Positions 5,762 through 9,190 of a stretch of 9,190 nt of DNA are shown piece by piece. The position numbers and the translations under genes were made by a program. How positions within the stretch are numbered: the stretch's first letter is position 1; each line of letters opens with the position of its first letter. Origin of the DNA: JBJELF01 sp051879015 (GTDB taxonomy: Bacteria; Bacillota; Clostridia; Lachnospirales; Lachnospiraceae); the NCBI GenBank assembly GCA_051879015.1, contig JBJELF010000128.1:1-9190 (forward strand). The letters are read 5' to 3'. The notes under the pieces are model-generated. The model saw only the letters and a list, made by a program, of their open reading frames with translations. It was not told the origin of the DNA and made no database searches.

Positions 5762-8700
5762 ATGAAGAAAAATTGGCGTGTTCGGTTTTTAGCCGTACTG
5801 CTGGCATTTTTCCTGATGGTTCCCAATATTGCGGTTCCTTCTGTGTATGCAATGAATCTAGATGAGACATTTGTGACAGAATCCGATACTGAGGAACAAG
5901 AAACAGAGATAGAAAGCTCTGCCAGTGGGGAAAATCTAGCTGAAACAGAGGCTGCAGCTGAGACAGAGACATCTGTTGGGGAAACTATAGTTGAGACGGA
6001 TAGTTCTGTCAGCGAGGAAGNNNNNNNNNNNNNNNNNNNNNNNNNNNNNNNNNNNNNNNNNNNNNNNNNNNNNNNNNNNNNNNNNNNNNNNNNNNNNNNN
6101 NNNNNNNNNNNNNNNNNNNNGACAGAGATATCTGTTGGGGAAACTGTAGCTGAGGAAATGGTAACTGAGACGGAAACCTCTGAGGAAGAAATTGCAGATG
6201 AAGAAGGTGCAATGCAGATAACATTTCTCGTTGAGGATGAAGAATTCGAAGAGGCTGCGGAGTCTGAAATTGGCGAGCTGAAGCTAGTGTATGGTGCGGA
6301 GTCTGAAATTGGCGAGCTGAAGCTAGTGTATGGTGAAAAGTCCTTGGCAGATGAAGATGCGGTTGTTCTGTTGATTATGGGTGACGGATTTACAGCAAAG
6401 GAGCAGAAAGACTTTTATAAAGCTGCTGAAGAGACTGCCAATCACATAATGAATTCTTCCCCTTTTGATGAGTTTACAGATGTATTCAAAATTTATGCAT
6501 TGGGTGTTATCTCCAATGAGTCTGGCGCGCAGGGAGAAGACGCTTCTTCTCAGGCAGAAGCGGAGATAGATGTCCGTGATACCTATTTTGGTGCTACTTT
6601 CTGGTCTTATGGTACACAGCGTCTTTTGACTCTCTCTATGGAGGGCGAGGCAAAGGGTGATGCTTTGAGAGAAGAGTATCTGCCGCTTACTGATTATAAT
6701 GCGTATATTGTTAACTCTGATACTTACGGTGGAAGTGGCGGCAGCTACTGCGTTGCTTCTCTCAATACAGAATCTTTGGAAATCATGGTTCATGAGTTGG
6801 GTCATACGATAGGAGGTCTTTCTGATGAATATTATGCTCCTGGATATGAGGAAGAAAATGTGAATCTGACCCAGGAATCTGACCCAAAGAAAGTTTCCTG
6901 GTCCCGCTTTGTAGGAAAGAATGGAGTGGGCGTCTATGATTGGGGCGGATATGGCGGTACAGGCTGGTATGTTCCTTCGAATAACTGCAAGATGCAGTAT
7001 CTTGGAACAGATCATGAATTTTGTGAAGTCTGCAAGGAGCAGATGAGAAAATCTTTCTGTGCGGATTCCGATGTAACGAAGTTGTTTTTCCAGACCTATG
7101 CGGATGAGTTTATTGCAGGCGAAGCAAAGGATATGAGTGAATACTTTATCCTGCGCAGAGGTAACAACGAAATTAGCGGGGATCAGCTGGGAGATGAGTT
7201 GACTCTGACCTATTATGATGCAGCTGGTAATGAGCTGGATGCTGCTCCTTCTCAGGGAGGTAATTACACTGTTAAGGCAGAGTTTTTAGGCAATGATACT
7301 TATGAGGCTTGCTCTGCGGTAGGAAGTTATACGATTGATTCCATCTACATTTCTATGAGTATTGCCTCCAAGAAACAGGATGGTAAGCCTGCTCAGCTGA
7401 AGCTTGATGTACAGTATGGAGAGGGTGTAGCAGAAGATGAGTATTATTCCGTTATCTCCTACTATGGTTATCAGTATTACAGCTATAGTGTATGTGCAGA
7501 GTATGACTGTTATATGTATAACACGAATAGTAAAGTCTTTGTAAATTATTATCTCACAGATTATTCAGATTATGATGAAGAAACAGGAGAATATAACTGT
7601 CTTGAGCAGGGTAAATACAAAGCAAAAGGCGGTCCTATTAATCCAGCTAATTATACTGTGACTGTTACCATTTACGATAAGGAGGGTAATGCGGTTGCAG
7701 AAAAGTCCATGGATTATAAGATTTCGTTTAATACCAATAAGATTGTCGATAACAATGATTACGATACATATTATGGTTATTATGGTGCAAATGATTATGG
7801 CAACAATAAAACCGTCCTGATTTATGGTGAAGGCTTTACCGCAAAGGAGCAGGATAAGTTTAATGAATTGGCAAACCAGCTTACAGATTCCATTTTGGCT
7901 ACGGAGCCATTTAAGGAAACGCAGCTGTACTTTAACTTTACTTCTGTCAACAGTATTTCAAATGAATCTGGTATTGGCGTTGGAACAGAAGCAAATGATA
8001 CTGTTTTCCGACTGACCTGTGATGAAAATGGAGTTATCACAGATACTTCTGCTTATTATGCTACTGGTGTTGGCAATAATCTGGGATACTATGATATCAA
8101 TTCGTACTATGCTGCATGTATTGTCATTGTCAATGATGAGAATGTAACAGAAAGTGCAGCTTATGACACTTATTGGAATGACCCAACTTATCATTATTAT
8201 CACACAATCTTCATCACTCCTGATGAAGAGGGTATGGAATATGCGGCAGGTGCGTTGCTGAATCATCTGACTTGGAATGAGTCGGATTATTGTGCGGAAA
8301 GTGAAGAAGAGCAGGAAGCACAGCGTTTAGATTTAATTTACGTATTGCACTATGACTATGCTCCTATTATTGTCAGCCGCGCTTATGATGAGACCTTTGT
8401 GGAAGATGGTACTGCCATTGACCTGACACCATATTTTGAGGTGTACTATGCGGGAGAGCTGATGTCTGGAGTAGAGCTTGCGCTGACTTATTATGACGCA
8501 GAGGGCAACGAATTGGATGGTGCCCCATCTGAAGCTGGTACTTATACAGTTAAGGCAGAGACCGTGCCTTACGATCCAGAAAATGAATATGAGGACTATT
8601 GGCAGTGGTATGTTCCGGAAGGAGCAAATGAGGAAGATGGTTTGTGGTTTGGTCTGTCCAGAGGTGTGACTACTTACACGATTCAGCCTGCTGAGAAACC

Positions 8701-8872
8701 AGAACCGGAAAATCCTGTAATACCTAGTAAGCCTGTGAAACCTATTTGGCAGAGTTGGCTGGAGAAGTGGTTTGGTGATCATCATAAGCCTTCTATGCCT
8801 GAAATGCCTGGTATGCCTAAGGATCCGTTTAAGTCTGACAACTGTTATGATTGGATTAAGGAATTTTTTTAA
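5759..8872 (+). CDS. Secreted zinc metalloprotease, IgA peptidase M64 family, with a degenerate second M64 domain
   Basis: Nominally 1037 residues, including 34 unknown ones at the N gap, so numbering after the gap is provisional. Order: signal peptide (basic MMKKNWRVR, hydrophobic core, likely cleavage after VYA, residue 31); acidic Glu/Thr-rich linker (32-190) with repeats; M64 domain (about 195-435) with LLIMGDGFTAKEQ, zinc motif HELGH (345-349) followed by TIGGLSDEYY, and Cys410, 422, 425 and 434 in NCKM and FCEVC contexts typical of the family; Ig-like module (about 450-526); Tyr-rich beta-type stretch (527-680); second M64-like domain (about 684-865) repeating GEGFTAKEQ and ISNESG but with no HExxH; second Ig-like module (about 878-975); Pro/Met-rich tail. 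The M64 family includes the Clostridium ramosum IgA protease, so cleavage of IgA or another host glycoprotein outside the cell is plausible, but the substrate is inferred. No LPxTG or C-terminal membrane anchor is seen, so it is probably released or non-covalently bound. It is monocistronic, closed by a strong terminator. Confidence 0.88.
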   Translation: MMKKNWRVRFLAVLLAFFLMVPNIAVPSVYAMNLDETFVTESDTEEQETEIESSASGENLAETEAAAETETSVGETIVETDSSVSEEXXXXXXXXXXXXXXXXXXXXXXXXXXXXXXXXXXTEISVGETVAEEMVTETETSEEEIADEEGAMQITFLVEDEEFEEAAESEIGELKLVYGAESEIGELKLVYGEKSLADEDAVVLLIMGDGFTAKEQKDFYKAAEETANHIMNSSPFDEFTDVFKIYALGVISNESGAQGEDASSQAEAEIDVRDTYFGATFWSYGTQRLLTLSMEGEAKGDALREEYLPLTDYNAYIVNSDTYGGSGGSYCVASLNTESLEIMVHELGHTIGGLSDEYYAPGYEEENVNLTQESDPKKVSWSRFVGKNGVGVYDWGGYGGTGWYVPSNNCKMQYLGTDHEFCEVCKEQMRKSFCADSDVTKLFFQTYADEFIAGEAKDMSEYFILRRGNNEISGDQLGDELTLTYYDAAGNELDAAPSQGGNYTVKAEFLGNDTYEACSAVGSYTIDSIYISMSIASKKQDGKPAQLKLDVQYGEGVAEDEYYSVISYYGYQYYSYSVCAEYDCYMYNTNSKVFVNYYLTDYSDYDEETGEYNCLEQGKYKAKGGPINPANYTVTVTIYDKEGNAVAEKSMDYKISFNTNKIVDNNDYDTYYGYYGANDYGNNKTVLIYGEGFTAKEQDKFNELANQLTDSILATEPFKETQLYFNFTSVNSISNESGIGVGTEANDTVFRLTCDENGVITDTSAYYATGVGNNLGYYDINSYYAACIVIVNDENVTESAAYDTYWNDPTYHYYHTIFITPDEEGMEYAAGALLNHLTWNESDYCAESEEEQEAQRLDLIYVLHYDYAPIIVSRAYDETFVEDGTAIDLTPYFEVYYAGELMSGVELALTYYDAEGNELDGAPSEAGTYTVKAETVPYDPENEYEDYWQWYVPEGANEEDGLWFGLSRGVTTYTIQPAEKPEPENPVIPSKPVKPIWQSWLEKWFGDHHKPSMPEMPGMPKDPFKSDNCYDWIKEFF
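5962..6145 (+). repeat. Near-identical 25-base repeats flanking the assembly gap
   Basis: The 25 bases at 5962-5986 and 6121-6145 differ at one position. They encode TETSVGET and TEISVGET in the acidic linker of the protease. The sequence between them is mostly N. This suggests a tandem repeat array that the assembler could not resolve. Confidence 0.75.
6021..6120. other. Assembly gap of 100 N inside the protease linker
   Basis: Exactly 100 undetermined bases, a usual placeholder for a gap of unknown size. The reading frame before and after agrees at this nominal length, which means the true missing length should leave remainder 1 on division by three, or the gene is broken. Real linker length and repeat number are unknown. 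Confidence 0.98.
6257..6334 (+). repeat. Perfect 39-bp tandem duplication in the protease gene
   Basis: Bases 6257-6295 are repeated exactly at 6296-6334, doubling the 13-residue segment AESEIGELKLVYG just before the M64 domain. Absence of even synonymous differences indicates a very recent duplication or an assembly artefact. Confidence 0.95.
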
Positions 8873-8913
8873 TTCGGTCAATTATAAAACAGAAAATTCA
8901 TAAAAAATGAAAG

Positions 8914-8961
8914 AAAGTGCTCTGTGCGGTTTATAAAATGTGGACTGCACAGAGCACTTTT
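8914..8961 (+). terminator. Intrinsic terminator of the protease gene
   Basis: AAAGTGCTCTGTGC (8914-8927) and GCACAGAGCACTTT (8947-8960) are perfect inverted complements. The stem extends inward by three more pairs (GGT with ACT, one G-U), leaving a 13-base loop. It is followed by a short T tract (8958-8961, then CTTT). It sits about 40 bases after the stop codon. The A run ahead of the stem could let it also act on the minus strand, ending the RRDD-repeat gene. Confidence 0.88.
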
Positions 8962-9032
8962 CTTTGATGCTGCTGAATTCACTGTTAATTATGCAAGGTA
9001 GTATGAGTGTCTTGAAGAAATTTCATGATGTT

Positions 9033-9091
9033 GGGGTCAAAATGCCTTTTGACCCCATGATACCAGTCATACTTTTTGCTCCTGGTATCAT
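9033..9091. repeat. Two adjacent palindromes of a dispersed intergenic repeat
   Basis: Palindrome one: GGGGTCAAAA (9033-9042), four-base spacer, TTTTGACCCC (9047-9056). Palindrome two follows without a gap: ATGATACCAG (9057-9066), 15-base spacer, CTGGTATCAT (9082-9091). The same words occur fused at 5534-5553 on the other side of the protease gene. The pair lies between the protease and the minus-strand gene ending at 9101, so it may also work as a transcription end for the latter. It resembles REP-like dispersed elements. Confidence 0.75.
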
Positions 9092-9100
9092 TTCTATAAA

Positions 9101-9190
9101 TTAGTATCGTTCCCGTCTATCTTTGCGGTCATCTCGTCTATCGTCTCTGCGGTCATCTCGTCTGTCATCTCTGCGGTCATCTCGTCTGTC
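9101..9190 (-). CDS. 3' end of a gene for a protein with an Arg-Arg-Asp-Asp repeat tail (partial)
   Basis: Reading inward from the window edge on the minus strand, 29 codons remain open and end at TAA (9103-9101). They encode repeated RRDD tetrapeptides and finish with RKDRRERY. The gene continues beyond the window, so the protein's main domain and function are unknown. The frame is supported by the repeat structure: the two base differences between successive 24-bp units leave the Asp-Asp pair unchanged (GAC GAT versus GAT GAC), which is expected if the protein sequence is selected. A highly charged tail like this could be an extended helix or a nucleic-acid or membrane-surface contact, but this is speculation. 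Confidence 0.65.
   Translation of the reverse strand, partial: DRRDDRRDDRRDDRRDDRRDDRKDRRERY
9125..9190. repeat. 24-bp tandem repeat (12-bp subrepeat) encoding RRDD units
   Basis: Units begin at 9125, 9149 and 9173 with GCGGTCATCTCGTCT in each. The first two full units differ at two bases and the third is cut by the window end. Each 24-bp unit codes two RRDD tetrapeptides on the minus strand. Confidence 0.9.

Noticed and set aside
6323..7015. A 230-codon minus-strand open frame opposite the M64 domain
   Set aside because: The plus strand encodes the HELGH zinc protease domain here. The antisense translation is unlike any protein family, so it is a shadow.
8864..8871. Frameshift in the T run at the end of the protease gene that might hide a cell-wall anchor
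   Set aside because: Neither alternative frame downstream gives an LPxTG motif or a membrane segment before stopping within about 15 codons.
5534..9091. Reading the protease gene as a mobile cassette bounded by the repeats at 5534 and 9033
   Set aside because: The two repeat copies are not matching ends, no transposase or target duplication is visible, and such repeats are probably common in intergenic DNA.
8991..9104. A 37-codon plus-strand open frame (ATG 8991, TAG 9104) running through both palindromes
   Set aside because: No Shine-Dalgarno precedes it, it consists largely of the repeat palindromes, and it lies just after a terminator. It is most likely chance translation of the repeat.
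9125..9190. CRISPR array
   Set aside because: The repeats are directly abutting 24-bp units without spacers and keep an open frame, so they are coding tandem repeats.

Overview
The window reads as a low-GC Firmicute, most plausibly a gut Lachnospiraceae-type Clostridium relative. The signs are AT-rich intergenic DNA, strong AAGGAG ribosome sites, consensus TTGACA/TATAAT promoter elements, a large secreted IgA-peptidase-family (M64) metalloprotease and dispersed GATACCAG/GGTCAAAA palindromes. The assignment is inference from style and content; no marker gene is present. A run of 100 N shows that this is a draft or metagenomic assembly.

Layout: (1) 41-3578, plus strand: two overlapping genes for the halves of a heterodimeric type I ABC exporter. 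Their nucleotide-binding motifs are asymmetric in complementary ways: one subunit has Asp in place of the catalytic Glu and Gln in place of the H-loop His, while the other has an altered signature motif (ISQGQ). (2) 3672-3727: a terminator hairpin between convergent operons. (3) 3726-5500, minus strand: a TetR-type regulator followed, with a 4-bp ATGA overlap, by a CPA-type cation:proton antiporter. Both lie behind a perfect-consensus promoter whose -10 is overlapped by a 12-14-12 palindrome, which looks like an autoregulatory operator. (4) 5501-5758: a divergent, very AT-rich intergenic region with a GATACCAG repeat fragment, a candidate A-tract UP element, a promoter and an 18-bp stem-loop at the predicted 5' end of the transcript. 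(5) 5759-8872, plus strand: an exported M64 (IgA peptidase family) metalloprotease. It has an acidic Thr/Glu-rich N-terminal linker broken by the assembly gap, an active-looking HELGH domain, an Ig-like module, a Tyr-rich stretch, a second M64-like domain that has lost the zinc motif, a second Ig-like module and a Pro-rich tail. (6) 8914-8961: a strong terminator. (7) 9033-9091: two adjacent palindromes of a dispersed repeat. (8) 9101-9190, minus strand: the 3' end of a gene whose product ends in a repeating Arg-Arg-Asp-Asp tract.

The three gene groups look like independent transcription units: a multidrug/lipid-type exporter, a self-regulated ion antiporter and a secreted host-glycoprotein-directed protease. 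The strongest unexplained items are the duplicated protease/Ig architecture with one dead copy, the 5'-terminal hairpin of the protease mRNA, the TetR operator arrangement, and the RRDD-repeat protein next to the modular palindromes.
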